Source of the DNA: Notospermus geniculatus
Taxonomy: Eukaryota; Nemertea; Pilidiophora; Heteronemertea; Lineidae
DNA: 64,000 bases
NCBI GenBank assembly: GCA_002633025.1
Contig: NMRB01000117.1
Coordinates: 62,001-126,000 of the forward strand
Direction of reading: 5' to 3'
The stretch's first letter is position 1; the number at the start of each line of letters is the position of its first letter. The notes under the pieces are model-generated. The model did not search any database and was not told the origin of the DNA. It was given only the letters and a program-made list of their open reading frames with translations. Below are positions 12,515-26,634 of this stretch, piece after piece. The position numbers and the translations under genes were made by a program.

Positions 12515-15500
12515 TTTGCACATTATCATGGCAGTTGCTCTACAGCTGCAGGACAATATGTGAGGTGAACACGACAAACTTACGTCAGGGTGGAACCAAT
12601 ATTTGAAATAGTTTCTACAAGAACCATGATTGTACCATGAGTAAACATGACCCAGCAGCATTGATGATCAAAGGAAATGTTAGCACCTGGGATCCAGGAC
12701 ATCGTGCTACCTGTTTGGATCATTCGATGACAGTTAGAGACTTTTTTGTCATTTTTAAATCGCATGACCGAGATCAAGTGACACTACGATGACGCATTAA
12801 CAGGAATTAGCCTTCATCTGTTTCCTGAATGTTGCAGTCAGCGAGTTGTGTTACTTTTAAGCTGCAGAACGTAATGTCACAAGTTGTGGAAATTGCAGGT
12901 ATCATCACATGGGATGACAGCCATGCTATTTGCAGACAGCTACATGTGCATAAGAAAGGTTTTGCTGGAGATGTGCCGCGGCAAAAAAGGAAATGGGTGA
13001 ATGTACGTAACTAAATGCTTTTACTTAAGGTTTTTACCTAAGCAGGGAAATCAAAGCAAAACATATACACAGATACGATCAAACATTTCTGAGGTCTTTA
13101 TGTCATTGATCATTCCATATGTTGAACTCACCTTGATGCCAAACCATCACCAAACATTGAAGTTTATGAACTGGAACTGCCATATAGAGCATTGATGAAT
13201 TTGCATTGAGCATGCATCCATTTTGTGACCAAGGGGCATACTTTATGCAAAGTACCTTTCATTATTCAATCATGCTTCAATTTCATGCTCAATTCATGCA
13301 TGGACTATGCATGAAACATGCTTTTTTGGTATGGGCAGTACAGGCTATTGTTGGCTGTCTCATGTTGCATCTTTTCTCTCATGGTGTCATATGGGGATGA
13401 AAGTGAGAGTGGGGCTAATGATAAAACAACTTATCATCAACACATGCTGCTGATCTTCTTTTCCGCACTGGCGTTTAAAAACGTATCATTGACACACCAT
13501 TTTTCTGATGTACCTATCAAAGTATACATTGTAACATCAATCAAGACTTCTAGTGTTCGTCCATCAGGTTACACAACAACCCAACTGGAGAGCAGCATTA
13601 TATTCATTCCATGGCAACCCCGGGGCTAGTATAGTCTATTTGTTTGGGCCCGCAGGGACATGAATAAATAATAAGATACACAATTGCAGAAATTGCCATC
13701 TGAAATGGGTGAAAGTACCACGGCTGGGTTACCCACAACGTTTTTTCCTCCCAATGAGACAATGGCATGAATAGACAATTAGCCATCCTTTTAGTCTGGT
13801 CAATTAAACTAAAAGCTTATAGAATGATATGATGTCCATGGGATATTGGGTGCAGCGGGCCAGAACGATGAAAATGGACTTGTCGATTTGATAGTGTCAC
13901 ATCAATATTCCATTGCAACTTTATCCGTCACAAACTACTTCACGCATTAATCGCCAACCACGATTTTGCAGCTAATAAAACTAAGTGCACTCAAATGGCT
14001 TGCAAAGCCCAAGCCAGTGTTCACAGTGTATTTGCAGTTTTTTCCATACCAATAGTTTGGCATACTCAATACCTGTAGCGACACCTATGTATTTTCATCT
14101 CATCAAACTGCGACTCAAATGGCCTGCAAACCCAGCTGTGTTGACAGTGTATCTGCAGTTGAGCATACCCATAGTGACACCTACACCTTATTAAACAGTG
14201 CTGTGCCTATAAAATGATTGTTCATTCATTTCATAAAGAGTCTTTAAAATCAGGTGATTTGCCACCAAACACCAAGTCCTTTTTCTCTTCAGCAATGACT
14301 CCAGGGAAGCTTCGTATCAGCACTAACCGAGGCAGTGTATTTTCACCTGTAACCTAGCTCTTTAATTTGCAAATTACCAGCTAATCGCGTTGCTTTGATG
14401 CTTTTAAACATGTTCATCAGTTGGGAATTGTTTACAAGGTTTGCTAACAGCTGATCAATCAGAGAGTTCAAAGACTGGCAGGTACCGTCAAGAGGGGAAC
14501 ATCTCAAAGATCAAATGGAGCCCTGACTAATGAACACTAAAACCTTTTAAGTTTTAGTGCCTGCACTCATGCAATTTTGCAGTAGAATTTCTTTTCCATC
14601 TCACTTTTTGAACAAAACAGCTCATTTCTAATGAAGTTTCATCATGCCGAAGCACTGATCTGATGAACTGAGGTGTCAGGTGTGTCCTGTCTGCTAAGTC
14701 CAGTTTCCCTGCTGTACTAAATTTTCTCAAAGTTGGGTATTTTCATCTTTTGTTCAAGTTATCAAGCACCATGAAAAAAGAGTTTGATCGATGTGTGAAG
14801 CCATCACAGCCAACCAAAAGCTGAACAGGTGGCCTCAGAAACACCACCCTAAAGAAAGGATTCCTCCCTGAAATCCTATAACACCACAAGGTGTTTCTTT
14901 AATCGGATTATTAGGTTTCCTGGGTTCTTCAACGAGCACCAATCCGCAAAAAAACATGGCAAAACCCGCAGGATACATCAAGATGGCTGACTATTATCTA
15001 CCTCATGTTTTGGGGGCATTTTAAGAATTCAACAGAAGTAGGCCTACCTTGAAGAACATCACATTACCTCAAAGCTACCATGTTATATTGGGCAGATGTT
15101 CACTCAGCAACCCTGCGTAGACAGTGTTCTTTTTTATCATGCAAGGCAGACCAACGGATTATTGTTTGTACTTTCCTCTGAATCCATGGCGATATAGTCT
15201 ATGTGGGTGTGGTGCAACATCCACCATGTGACAGCTATCACGTTTGCATGCTTACGTAATAGAAAATACTTCTGGCTTTGAAATTAGTGCAAGGGACCGT
15301 GCAAGCTACACTGACCCTGTAGATCCACCTTGAATGCAGCATGTGAAATGATGGCAAAAACTTTGGGACACCCTGTGGAACAGGGGATCAGTATGTCGTA
15401 CCCAAATAATGATGTGAAACTGTCTCAATTATGATGCTGAAGTCGCTGCAGAAACAAAGATTTTGTCCGAACAATGGCTTCCCTTTATCTCCGTCACTGT

Positions 15501-17755
15501 TTTGGAAACAAAAAAGGCAGGAGAGTTGATAAGAAGTAGCATGCAAGGACAGGCAAATGGAGCTACATCAACGCTAACTGAAGTCTGATTTGGTTTGAGA
15601 TACTCCCTTGGCCAACTGTGACTGACACTGACAAATGAGCTATCTCAGCATAGCTGACATTGTAACAAAGTCTTAAACACCTCAAGCAGGTTGCTGCCAC
15701 TGGCATACCAATAGTAATCTATCAATGACTCTAATCCAGAGATGAGTTGGACAGATTGCTGGAGCAATAGAACAGGCAGATGTGCATTGTTCATCGAATA
15801 CAAACCAAGGAATGCCTGTTAGAGGACTGAGAATGCTGCCTTCAGCAACAATCAAATGAAACCAGCATCGGGTGTAGCTATCAGGATCAAAACAGATGGG
15901 AATAGAACTTCCCAACTGATTGATAAGAGGTGCACCTCACTGAAAGTAGCTTATCTGGTAGAAGCACAGAGTGGAGACAACTTTAGGAATATCGGAGACT
16001 GAATTTTCTTGGTTACCTTCCCAAACTTGGTGGTGGTCATCAACTTACCTGGAAGACAAAGAGAAGATTTTCATTAGATATGGTTAATACAAGCATCTGG
16101 ATTGAAAAATACAATAGGAACAAACCATGCAAATATACCTTCTCTCCACGACCAACACCATCAAACTCCGATAGCACCAACAGGGCCTAACAGAGATGAA
16201 GGTAATGCATTTAATCATTTTATAGATTTATCTGTTGGCCCTGACACAGAAATAATGTCAGAAAAGTCACTCCCGCTACAAGCATGTCTGGATGCATGGC
16301 CAAATAGCCAGGGATTTTATCTGAAATGGTTTATGGCAAGGGAATTCTTTGGAATGCAAATGGACCACATAAAATCTAATCTTGCTATAATGCATTCCTT
16401 TCCCCATGAAGTTGGCAATATCTCTCATTACATTGCTAAACTACACTGGGACAATTAAGGACCGTACAAAATCGTCATTATTCATTAATTAATCAAATAA
16501 CAACAAAATATTATCAATTTATTCATGCCCAAAGCCATTACCCCCATTAGAAGAACAGAATATTTGCCCCTGTTGTAATAAAAAAAAACTTAAATGGTGT
16601 AGTTGGCAGGTTGCTTTTTACAAAGTCACTAATGGCATGTCCTGAAACATTCAAGTCAGTGAACCCGAGTACAGAAATAAAATATCTTATAAAGAAATGG
16701 CCTCATTTGCATTAATTCTTGGTTTTACTGCAATTAAGTGAACTTTTATTCCAATGAATGGCAGATTATTCATCATGGGTTAAAAAAATTTTCAGGAACC
16801 AATGAAATACAACTTCTCAAAAGAAGCACAGGTTTGTCTGCAAGTGTTGCCAAGGTAACTGTTGGCCACTGCTTGCGCCATCTCATAAGATGCAACATCC
16901 AGTTTTTACCTAATTCTTGATATTTTTTCTAGCTGAATGACCACATTGATGGGTCTGAATATATGATACCTCTGTTGCAATAGAACATCGTGGTTCCCAG
17001 CTATAACAGGAGCAACATGATCTGCTGGAGCGCCATGTTCAACCCTCCCTACCGGAAGTGGCATAAGCAGAGTACAACATCAGCCATGCGGTGTAAAAAT
17101 AACGACAAAAGCACCATCGCAGTGTGACATAGAACAAACAAGTTTTTTACTGGAAGAAGAGGTGATGGTGAAAAGTACATAAGGACAAAAAATGATAAGA
17201 TTATTTGTAAGGTACATGGAGATTAAGAGAGTGTAACGAAGCCAATATTGGTCCACAAATGCTAAAAAATATGAAGCCTTTTTTGCTGGCCAGGCAATAT
17301 GGTGGTGTAAATATCAGAAGATGACCTCTGTGAACTCTAAGTCAGTGCACCATAATTGGTGATGAAGCTGCATGAATGATGCACAAGAGTGTTTGTGCAA
17401 AAACCTGATGAATGAACCTGAGTTAAAGTACCATAGGGAAATATGAATCACTGAAAAATAGCAGACAATTTGTGTTCTCCTTGGCACAGACAGCACTCAG
17501 AATGAGCGGAAATGGTACATATTGTTTTAATGGAACTCTGAGTATACAGGTGATAAGATGATCAGATTAATCATGGCTTCCCCATAAACTGACGTGCAAG
17601 ACAAGCCATCTCTCGATGAACAACAACGATGTCGTTTGGGTGCATATCGCAGTAACTTGATGATCTCAGTGCCAGAAAACGCCATGTTTTTCTAGCCATT
17701 GAATCTCCCTTGTGAATTGGATACCAAACACTGGATGAGACCATGGATGAAATTA
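12515..17755. other. Mostly unannotated, intron-like
   Basis: Aside from the ratchet-like site at 16.05 kb there is little to call. A minus-strand candidate at about 12586-12711 (after ...CCAAACAG, before CCTGAC|GTAAGT) has one open frame but a weak pyrimidine tract. A 118-codon plus frame at 16102-16458 has no splice or domain support. Confidence 0.4.
16043..16071 (-). promoter_or_regulatory. Recursive-splicing (ratchet point) candidate
   Basis: On the minus strand a pyrimidine-rich tract (CTTCTCTTTGTCTTCCAG) ends in AG at 16050-16049 and is followed immediately by GTAAGT at 16048-16043. A strong 3' splice site fused to a consensus 5' splice site is the hallmark of zero-length recursive splice sites in very long introns. 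An alternative is a 32-nt microexon starting at GTAAG and ending ...GGGAAG|GTAACC (KLMTTTKFGK in one frame). Either reading supports a long minus-strand intron here. Confidence 0.4.
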
Positions 17756-18045
17756 CATTATCAAGTTTGTTTACGAAATTCACCCACGATAAATGGTGCA
17801 TTCCAATTTCCACATTGAAGGACTCATCAAAGCCTGAATTTTAATTTGAAGGTTTGCAAATTTGTGATTTTCAAGCCCCCAAAAAGTCTGAAGTTATACA
17901 ACAAAGTTTGTTGACAAAATTCACTAACGATAAATGGTGCATTCCATTTTCGATGCAGGAAGGACTCATCAAAGTCTGTATTTCAAAACAATTGAAGGTG
18001 TTAGCAAAATTGTGATCTTCAAGGCCTAAAAAAGCTTTAAGTTTA
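17756..18045. repeat. Two-copy tandem repeat, about 145 bp unit
   Basis: Words such as GATAAATGGTGCATTCCA and AAGGACTCATCAAAG recur about 145 bp apart with moderate divergence. Confidence 0.65.
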
Positions 18046-18639
18046 CAAATACCTGGAGTGAAATTGATTCAATATCTTGAAACTGCTCAGTCTATGCCAA
18101 CAATCAAAGCTCAACCACTTCTAGCTAAAGAGGCCATCATAGCTAATTCTTTGATGCTCATCCTATACTGACATAATCTCCCCATTCGGATACTTTGATC
18201 TACGAACCTCCTCTGATTTCATTACCAGGATACTTTTAAATGGTTCCTATCAATCTGCTTGTTAAATCGTTACAAAGTAATCCGTAAATGGTAAGCGCAT
18301 ATTAGTTTGACAGTGAGTACCAGATACGCCCGGCGAAAATGGAAGTAGAGACTTTTTAGGATTAGCAAGAATTTGACATAATTGCAATTGGATGGCCGGA
18401 AAGGGAAACTAGGTACTGGGGATGGAACTGACAAGGAATCTGCAGCAATTTCTGTTGATGCTTTTTTCCTCGGATATGGAAAATGCAGTGAACAAACCAT
18501 CTTGTGATGAATGAAACCTCCTTCAGTAGAAAGAAAAAGGTGGAAGTTTGGATAACCATCTATCATCAAGTTGTGGGTACCTGAATAACCTATTCGCTCT
18601 CTCAGAACAGACACAGCATTTCAGAAATCCTGCATATAC

Positions 18640-18870
18640 AATGTACCCAAAAACCTGTTAGGACAAGTAGCATTTTCAGACAAACACCTAGTCTGATGAA
18701 AACCTGTTTGGCAAATAGTGTTTTATGACAATGACCTAGTTTGATGCAAATCTGATGGTTTGGCAAATAGTGTTTTAAGACAAACACCTTTTGATGAAAA
18801 CCTGATTTTGCAAGTGTTTTATGACAGATGCCTCTTTTGATGAAAACCTGTTGGCCTCTTTTAGTGACTT
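18640..18870. repeat. Degenerate tandem repeat, about 55-60 bp unit
   Basis: GGCAAATAGTGTTTTA and TTTGATGAAAACCTG recur three to four times with irregular spacing. Confidence 0.65.
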
Positions 18871-21800
18871 TGCCTTGTGGCCCATTCTTTGGAATTGAAC
18901 AGCTTAGCAACCATTAGATGTATGAGACACGCACGTACACGAAATCCCATGGATTTTCTGTGAGTGTCCTCGAGCAATAAGGCTGCTGACCAATACTCCC
19001 TTATATCTGGCACGAGTGAACTGTGGTTGGATGTAAAGTAAACTCATGGAATATGCCATTATGGCCAAGTAAACACTGGCCCATTACAACAAACATCACA
19101 AAACACACACTCATTGAGTAACTATGGTAACGCATGGATGCAGTCAAATACCAATTTATTTTACATGGAATTGGCAATATTTTGATATGAACAGGAAGTA
19201 TGATGTGTGTCCGTAGCAATGGTCAGCTCGATCATTATTCGCCGTAAAATAATCATCATTGATCATATAACGACAAATTTAAATTGTTCATTGAACAATT
19301 GACAGTTGCCCAATAAATTGATTTTGTCAATGATGGTGACAGAGAACAGGATGTCCACGTTGTCAAGTCCATGAAAGGATGTGGAGGTCCCGCCCTCGTA
19401 ATATGTTGCCTCGTATTTCACGGAAACAAAAGCACCCCTGGAGTGAGCACAGATCAAAATCGAAGGACAGCATTTCGGTCACAATGGCGGCCAATCAAAA
19501 TAGTGATTGTGGGACCAATCATAATAAAGGATTTCCTCTCACATTTGGTGAGAACAAAAAAACGTTGCTGTCCTGGCAGTAATAAAGTTACAAAACAGAG
19601 TTTGACAAATCTGATTTCATGTTTTACTTGCTTGATACTGATTGCGAATTATGTAATTTTGTGACAACATCAGCCTGGGTCGGTGGAAACGTGTGTAATT
19701 AGCAAATGGGCATAACGCTCCTAAGTGAATCAACATCAGTAATTCATCATTATAATGTAATCGACTAAAATGTAGTTTTCATTAGCCAGGTTTTCATCTG
19801 ATAATGTGGACGTAGATATAAGATAAATGATGTGGGCAATACCATTGAGATATGAGATGGAGCAAAATTTGCCAAACATTGATGGAACCAGGATAGAACA
19901 CACTGCTAATGGTAACACTAATAAAGTGACATGGTTGTGAATGGAACTTTTAAAAAGTTTGGATATCATTTCAGTGAAACCTGTTTGGCTTAATTAGTGG
20001 GAATCCAGGGGAACATGACACCATGACAGGTCATTGATATTCATGAGGTACCTCCCAGGGGAACATGGTCATCTAATACCGCTGTGAGGTAACGTTATGG
20101 CTGTTCACTGTCTGTCAGGAGAAACCATCCGGAGGCCGGGTACAGTGGTTCTTTTGGCACCCATTCTCTACATAATCGCACACACAGGGACCAAGCACTA
20201 AACCACTGATTAGGCCTACCTCAGGATGGGATTGGGAGAACAGAGAAACAAGAGTTTCTACTGCAACAGGAACATGATGCAACTCAATCGATAAGTATCA
20301 AAACTGAAGATGCCCATTTTCATCCTTTACCAGTGACAAAGGCTTTCTTGGTGTTTCTACGGTTCTCCAAGTGACAGAAAAGTGGTCAATGGTACATTTT
20401 CCTATTGGTACAGTACTTGAACTAAGTTGTTCATCATTGCTGGACAACCTCATCCTGAGAATATCAGGCCTTAGCGCTCGCTCCCTTCGTCACTGCACAC
20501 AGTGGTTAACCTAGGGCAGTAAATGGGTTCTGGTAATGGCATTGTGTCACACTATGGATGACAATCCCCTCTTCACTTCCATGTAGTGTGACCATAAGAA
20601 ACCGATCTAACCGTCACTAACTCCCAGACAGATACGAACAGGCTGCCATCCTGATTAATTCCTCACTTCTCCCCTAACCCGTACTCTCACCCAATCAATG
20701 AGTCATCTTTTTTATGTCGCCCCTGGTAATCCCTGGTGGTCACGACAAGTAATAGAACAATACGCTAAGAATAATGGAACAATCAAATCAACTGTGTTTG
20801 ACGTACAGCTGACACCACTGCTAACCTCATCCTCGGCACCAAATTGGCAGCCACTCAGTCATAGTAAACAATGCATTTGCTAGCATACTGCAGTCTTTCC
20901 TGGTGGGGAGGTTGTTGTTGGCTGTTGGCTGCTGGCAGTAACCTCAGAGGAACTGACCCCTATGACATAACCATTGTCAATGAGAAGATAGTCAGGTATC
21001 GTTATTGATCACGAGCATCACTACAAAGCTTTACGCCATATGATACATACAAACTACCATTTAGTCTCAGAAAGCAATCTTGCAGGAAGACAGCAAAGGA
21101 CAGCATACACATCACACTACATAGATCCCAAGACTTAGAGCTAGTCCTAACTGTCCTACATGTAGACAGCTCCAATGTAATTCTATTACACAACTGAAGA
21201 ATCCTTGCTGTCTTTTCTGTGTCCACCATTTCCTTTTTTTCTCAGTCTTCCCTTGCCCTTGATCAGCATCCTCCTCACAGATACATGCTCTTATTTTGGC
21301 AACTTCAACGCATTACACATGGATGCAATCCTTTTCTGTGTCCATGATGCTCTTTACAGCATCCATCTCAAACCTCAGTGACATGGTTCCCTAGGACAGC
21401 TCCAATGCATTACAAGAGGGCACAGTCCTTTTTTTGTGCCCATCATCTCTTTCCCTCCAAAGTCTACCCCATCCAAGCTGGGAAGTAGCCTACTAGTCTT
21501 GTTGTTCTATCGGGCAACTTGGCCATTCTCTGTTCCTTCAAACAAAATAGTTGTCTCAGACTGCTGACGACTGAACGTGAGCACAGAAGTCTGTGAACAA
21601 GCAATGAAATTATCGATAAGCTGATATCATCTTGCATGGGACAGCCAGTCCAGAGAAAATTCATGTCCAATCACGAACTGAGAGCAGTGTTTGCGGTCTG
21701 CTTCTCGAATCAATGTCTCTCAAAATGACAATATCTTGAGTGGCTTGTGGGCATAAGGAAATGGATTTAATAAGACTGGCAAGAAGTGTTGTTCAATTAA

Positions 21801-22024
21801 TGCAATTTTTCTGTGCTACCGATATGTTTTTATTGGCTCAAGGAATTGGAATGATTAGAAAACAAACTGTGCCCTAGGAAAGGAAATTGCAATATTTTTT
21901 GTCAACTGCAGAAAAATGGATCATGCGATATGTGAACTTACATCAAAAAGGAAGGCAGGAAGGTTATCAAGTTCGATATATTCAGACATTCATATCAACT
22001 GAGAATGACCTCGGACTCCATTGA
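18871..22024. other. Mostly unannotated
   Basis: Only short open frames on either strand. It contains the dispersed repeat fragment at 20451-20500, entered separately. Confidence 0.4.
20451..20500. repeat. Fragment of the dispersed CATCCTGAGAA family
   Basis: CATCCTGAGAATATCAGG followed by GCGCTCGCTCCCTTCGTCAC matches one arm of the palindrome at 62427-62516, which shows a dispersed family with at least two members in this window. Confidence 0.6.
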
Positions 22025-22375
22025 CTCCAGATTCAATGTTGTTGGAGTTTGAGGTTCCCTCAAGTCAACACACTGATATGAAAACTACAGGTTCCCTCAA
22101 CCCACTAATATCAGGAGGGCTACAGGTTCCTTTTACCCACTGATATCAGGAGAACTACAGGTTCCCTGAATCCACTGATAGCATGAGAACTATAGATTTC
22201 CTAAACCCACTGATATCAGGAGAACTAAACCCACTAATATCAGGAGAACTACAGGTTCCCTAAACCCACTGATATCAGAACTACAGGTTCCCTAAACCCA
22301 CTGATATCAGGACTAGGTTCCCAAAACCCAGTTTTTATCAGGACTACCTTAAACCCATTGATATCAGGAAGACTA
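22025..22375. repeat. Minisatellite, unit about 34 bp
   Basis: About nine degenerate units contain AACCCACTGATATCAGGAGA followed by ACTACAGGTTCCCT. Some units are truncated. Confidence 0.85.
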
Positions 22376-23638
22376 TGTTATCAGGCAAAGAACCATTAGC
22401 ATCGACCACAGATTAATCATGAAATTTATAACCCATGGCATGCATCTTTTACCATGAATTATTCACTTTTATTGATAGTGGAGTTCTGTTTACAATCGTA
22501 TGATTGAAAACACGGTGTCGCTCAGAGGAGCGTTGACATAGTAATCATAAATTGTGCAAAATGATGGATGGATTAACGTGGACACACCCAGCCAACACCC
22601 AAAGGAAAGCAAACACGGCCTAGTTGATAGTTTACACACGTCAGTACCAGTGTTTGATGAAACGATAGAGTAAATTGAAAATATACTCATCATCACCAGG
22701 TTTTCGTTATGTAAACAAGCCAGAGTTTTATTTGACAAAAGTTACTGAAGTTTGATCATGTGATTATGCAATGATCTCCATAATTTGACCAAAGTGGCTT
22801 CCAGTCTGTTCTGAACCCAGTTTTTGTAATAGCCCCAGAGTCCCACTCTGATGCATCTACATGTATTAACTTTGGCCTCAGTTCCACTGTGATGCATCCA
22901 TTACTTTTTAATTCTTACTTCCATTATCACTTTCACTGCAGCAATAATGGAAATGATAAGCTTTCTACCTATGGTGAATAAAAAAATGTACCATTCCTTT
23001 TCCATGTCTTGGAAATTCATTTCTTTAAAAAGGTGCACTCTGTCGCCATAATTGTATTTTTAATCAAGCGAACGCATCCTTGGGCATGGCAATAGACCAT
23101 TTTTCAACTCTATATATCTGGGGAAATTTTTAATAGCATTCCCTTCTCCCAACTGCAGAGGTGGGAACAGCCTGTTGTGTGCGCCACTCACAAAACAATG
23201 AACCGATAGCAAAGTCACAAGAATATGACGAGGATTAAGGCATAGCTTCTGGCTTCACCAACCCACAAGCCTACAGGCATGCTGTATATGGCATCTCGTT
23301 GGTGTAAAAATGATAGTGAACAATAGGTCTGTCTAAAGAATGCCGCATCAGATAATGGCTGCTAAAAGCTATGATCATGTGTCATGTTTACATTCGTTCA
23401 TAAGAATCTTGAACACCAGCCATCCTTTGAAAAATCAGCATCGATGTGAATGTGATCCTGATACAAGAGGCTTGTTTTTTCCTCAGTTTCATTGGTCACA
23501 ATGCAGGCAATGATTTCTTCCATGGTATCATACAATGGATGGACTAACAGGATATAGATGAAACAAGGAGCTCAGGTCCTGATAGAAATTTAGAGACGAA
23601 GTTCACGGAGATCAATAGAAATCCAAGCAGCAGCACAG
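22376..23638. other. No supported feature
   Basis: AT-rich sequence. Only an 82-codon minus frame near 22.5-22.7 kb, without splice or domain support. Confidence 0.4.
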
Positions 23639-23935
23639 GTGTACACTCCTCTCGCAGTGTTTTGTTTCACTCCGTACCTACGCTTCACAAACCACTGCTT
23701 CGAATGGCTGGTATTCTGCCGATTTACCACCAGATGGTACCACTACTGTCCAACCAATCAGCGCCCGCCATCAGGCTCCAACTGAGCAAAATCCTAAAAC
23801 ACTTTCTCCAGCACGACAGCGGGAACAGTAGTGGTGCCATCTGGTGGTAAATCGGCAGAATACCGGCCATTCGAAGCAGTGGTTTGTGAAGCGTAGGTAC
23901 GGAGCGAAACAAAACACTGCGAGAGGAGTGTACAC
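23639..23935. mobile_element. 297-bp foldback element
   Basis: Arms of about 110 bp, starting GTGTACACTCCTCTCGCAG, are inverse complements with few mismatches around a loop of about 75 bp. AG flanks both ends and could be a 2-bp duplication. Open frames occur on both strands with almost the same peptide because of the palindrome, so they are not genes. Confidence 0.8.
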
Positions 23936-26424
23936 AGGTGTGACAGCAGCTACAGTTCATTCAGTTATGGTGTGGTACCAAGAAGGAGTTGCGCAAGAAG
24001 AATGTCCACTGACAATGGTGAGTTCTGGCAACTGCCCAGTTCGGCTAATATGACAATGTTTAGCAATGATTCACCGATTGTACAAGTTGACTTTAAGGAA
24101 TCCTTGCTAAATGCTGTCGTAGGCCAAAAGTAACAGAGCATTGCGAAAACTTTCCATTGACTTCCTCTTGGATGGCATCATAGCAGGCCTACAGCTATGT
24201 CAGAAATCTCAGGGCACTTGCTCTTGGACAGAACTGCAAACATTAGTTCTGAAAGTTGCTTTTCATCATGTCATTCAGTGTTTTGAGAAGAAATCTCACT
24301 CTCTTCACTGAACAACAATTTTTTAGAACATCCCAAGACTTGACAGAAGAGGAAAGAAGACAGAATGTTACAAACACTAAAGAACCAACTCAGAGAATAT
24401 CCCTTTCTGGATATCTTCCAAAGATCCCGTGCCAGAAAGAATAGCAGAATACTCAGAACTAGAGGTGGAGTTGTTACTGTAACCACAGGGAATAGGCAGA
24501 AAATCTTAGTTATTGGAAAACTTGTCATAAGATAGAAAACAATACAAGAGAAACCAACCCCTTGGGCACACCAGCGTTCACCACTTAGTACCAGAATTTC
24601 TGAAACATGGTACTTGACTAGATCCGAAGTGCACTAATCCTTACCGGAGGAAAATGTCAAAGAATAAACTTCTGGGATGGATGAAGTATTGGTCTTTGTA
24701 ATACAAGAAACCTGGACACGATTTGCCGTTCCTCTTACAACGCTATTGGTTTCTTTCTCTTGAGCCGATCACTGAAAATAACGGCTTTGTAATCGAGCAT
24801 CCTTTTATTTCTTTCACTTGTGTGTATCACGAGCCACCATAGAAGAAGAGCAGATATGATGATTTGCCATGATATTTCTATTCCCTAGATGCAGATACAA
24901 ACATATATGGTCGTGCCACAGGTCAGGGATGGGAATACCTGTCATCTTGTTTTGAATATACAAATGTAGAGTTGTCCCGGCTATTCAGCATCTTTGTATG
25001 CATAAGTGTGGGAATCCATTTTTTAAAAACATTCAGTTTTTCATTCATTCACATTTTCCTTGTAATCTAAATGATAATTTCTTAACCACAGAATTGTATC
25101 TGTTTAGCTGGTTGTCTTCTTGACCTCACTCTGACGAAGGCAAGAAGTTAAGGATTGTTTTTAGCACAAACATGATCATATACACAGAGAGAATAAACTG
25201 AAGACTGCAGTATCTCTTTTTACCCAAACACGCAGCGAATACAAATCATTTTAGATTAAACAATTAAGTTTCATCTTTTTCTCTTTCACTGAGTTCCTTA
25301 AAAAATCTAACAGCTTAGTAATTTGCAACACCCTTGCGGCAAACGCAGACATACTGTATCCATGCTTTTTTTATTGCCAATTATCAGGGCAGCAACTGAG
25401 TTGTTTGTGCTGGGAATTGCCACGATGAAAAAGGGCCCCATCCTTTGGTGATAAATCTGCGATCACCTCTAATGTGATCAAAGCACAAGGGGAGTAGGCG
25501 CTAACTGCAGCTAACGATACAGATGTTAGATTGTGTATTCAAGTCATTCTGCCGATATAACGTGCCCACCGGGGAGCTGGCTCTTACAAGATGTGTATGA
25601 AGTTACATGTCAAATGGAGGCAGGCAATGATTATGTGTGATGAGAGAAAATGGTCAAGCGTGTTGAGAATGTGAAATAGCTGGTATCGGGCATTTTGGTC
25701 GATTAGCAAGATGAGAAAGAACGCCGAGCTTTCCTCCCCACAGATCAAAGAAGAAGGGGTAATTCTCTGGAGAACTAGAAGCAATGTGATTTCTTGCAAG
25801 CGGTGCAGAACGACGGAGCTGCTGATATGGTCCCTGCAAGATTCCTGGTGCGGCAGGGTAAAATGATCCTGAATATCATGCTCGTCATTGAAACCTGCTC
25901 CCACGCAGTCATTAATATTCGTTCTGAACTTAAGTACTTGTGCCAACAACATTGATAAATTTCCTTTTGGAAAATGAACCTTTAAATAATTTGAAAGGAG
26001 ACAACGACTGCTGCCACCTGGTGCATTTCCTCTGAAATACAACTGGTGTCAGTTTCATGTGATTGACCACTGCACCGCTCACAGTTTGAACCACTACTGC
26101 TTCCACCTGGTGTCATTTTGTCCATATAGCCACTGCTGCCCTCTGGTGTAATTCTTTGGAAGTAAACAAAAGATTTTGATTGATGTCTGCTATCAAATGT
26201 GCCACACAGGTGTAAATCTCATTAGTCCACGTAGAACAACAATAGATGTCAGACCAAACTTGGTTTGATGACTTCCAGTTGTTTTCCACCCCCTTTTCTT
26301 GTATTATTGATGACAAGGAATCTGGCTTCCTTCTTTCATGTTTTTCTTGATTGCTATGATCTGTAAAGTGTCACCAATCCCCTCTTTGGAATCTTGCACT
26401 ATAAATTATTAGTATAATAATGCA
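23936..26424. other. Mostly unannotated
   Basis: Includes a 152-codon minus frame (25584-26042), within chance expectation. CTGCTGCCACCTGGTG-like words recur near 26010 and 26095-26150, a weak dispersed repeat. Confidence 0.4.
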
Positions 26425-26428
26425 TTAA

Positions 26429-26630
26429 GGGTTGCAAAGTGACTCGAAATCTCGAAATTTTGATGCAAAAAAATCTGACCAACTGCACACAAAATTGAGA
26501 AAAAAAGTATCAGGGCTCCTCAGGAAGCATCAGAAGAAGGGCCCCTGAGCCTTATTTTCTCAATTTTGTGTGCAGTTAGTCAGATTTTTTGCGTCAAAAA
26601 TTCAAGATTTCGAGCCACTTTCCATAACCC
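26429..26630. mobile_element. 202-bp palindromic MITE with TTAA or TA flanks
   Basis: Long imperfect arms (GGGTT..., AAGTG.CTCGAAATCT, CAACTGCACACAAAATTGAG and their inverses) fold back on a short loop. TTAA lies directly outside each end (26425-26428 and 26631-26634), which fits either a TTAA duplication (piggyBac-like) or a TA duplication (mariner-like) with ends AGGGTT/AACCCT. Confidence 0.75.
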
Positions 26631-26634
26631 TTAA

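Noticed and set aside
23662-23960. Similar peptides encoded on both strands
   Set aside because: Explained entirely by the 297-bp palindrome.
25584-26042. 152-codon minus-strand frame
   Set aside because: Hydrophobic AT-rich translation without splice signals or domains.
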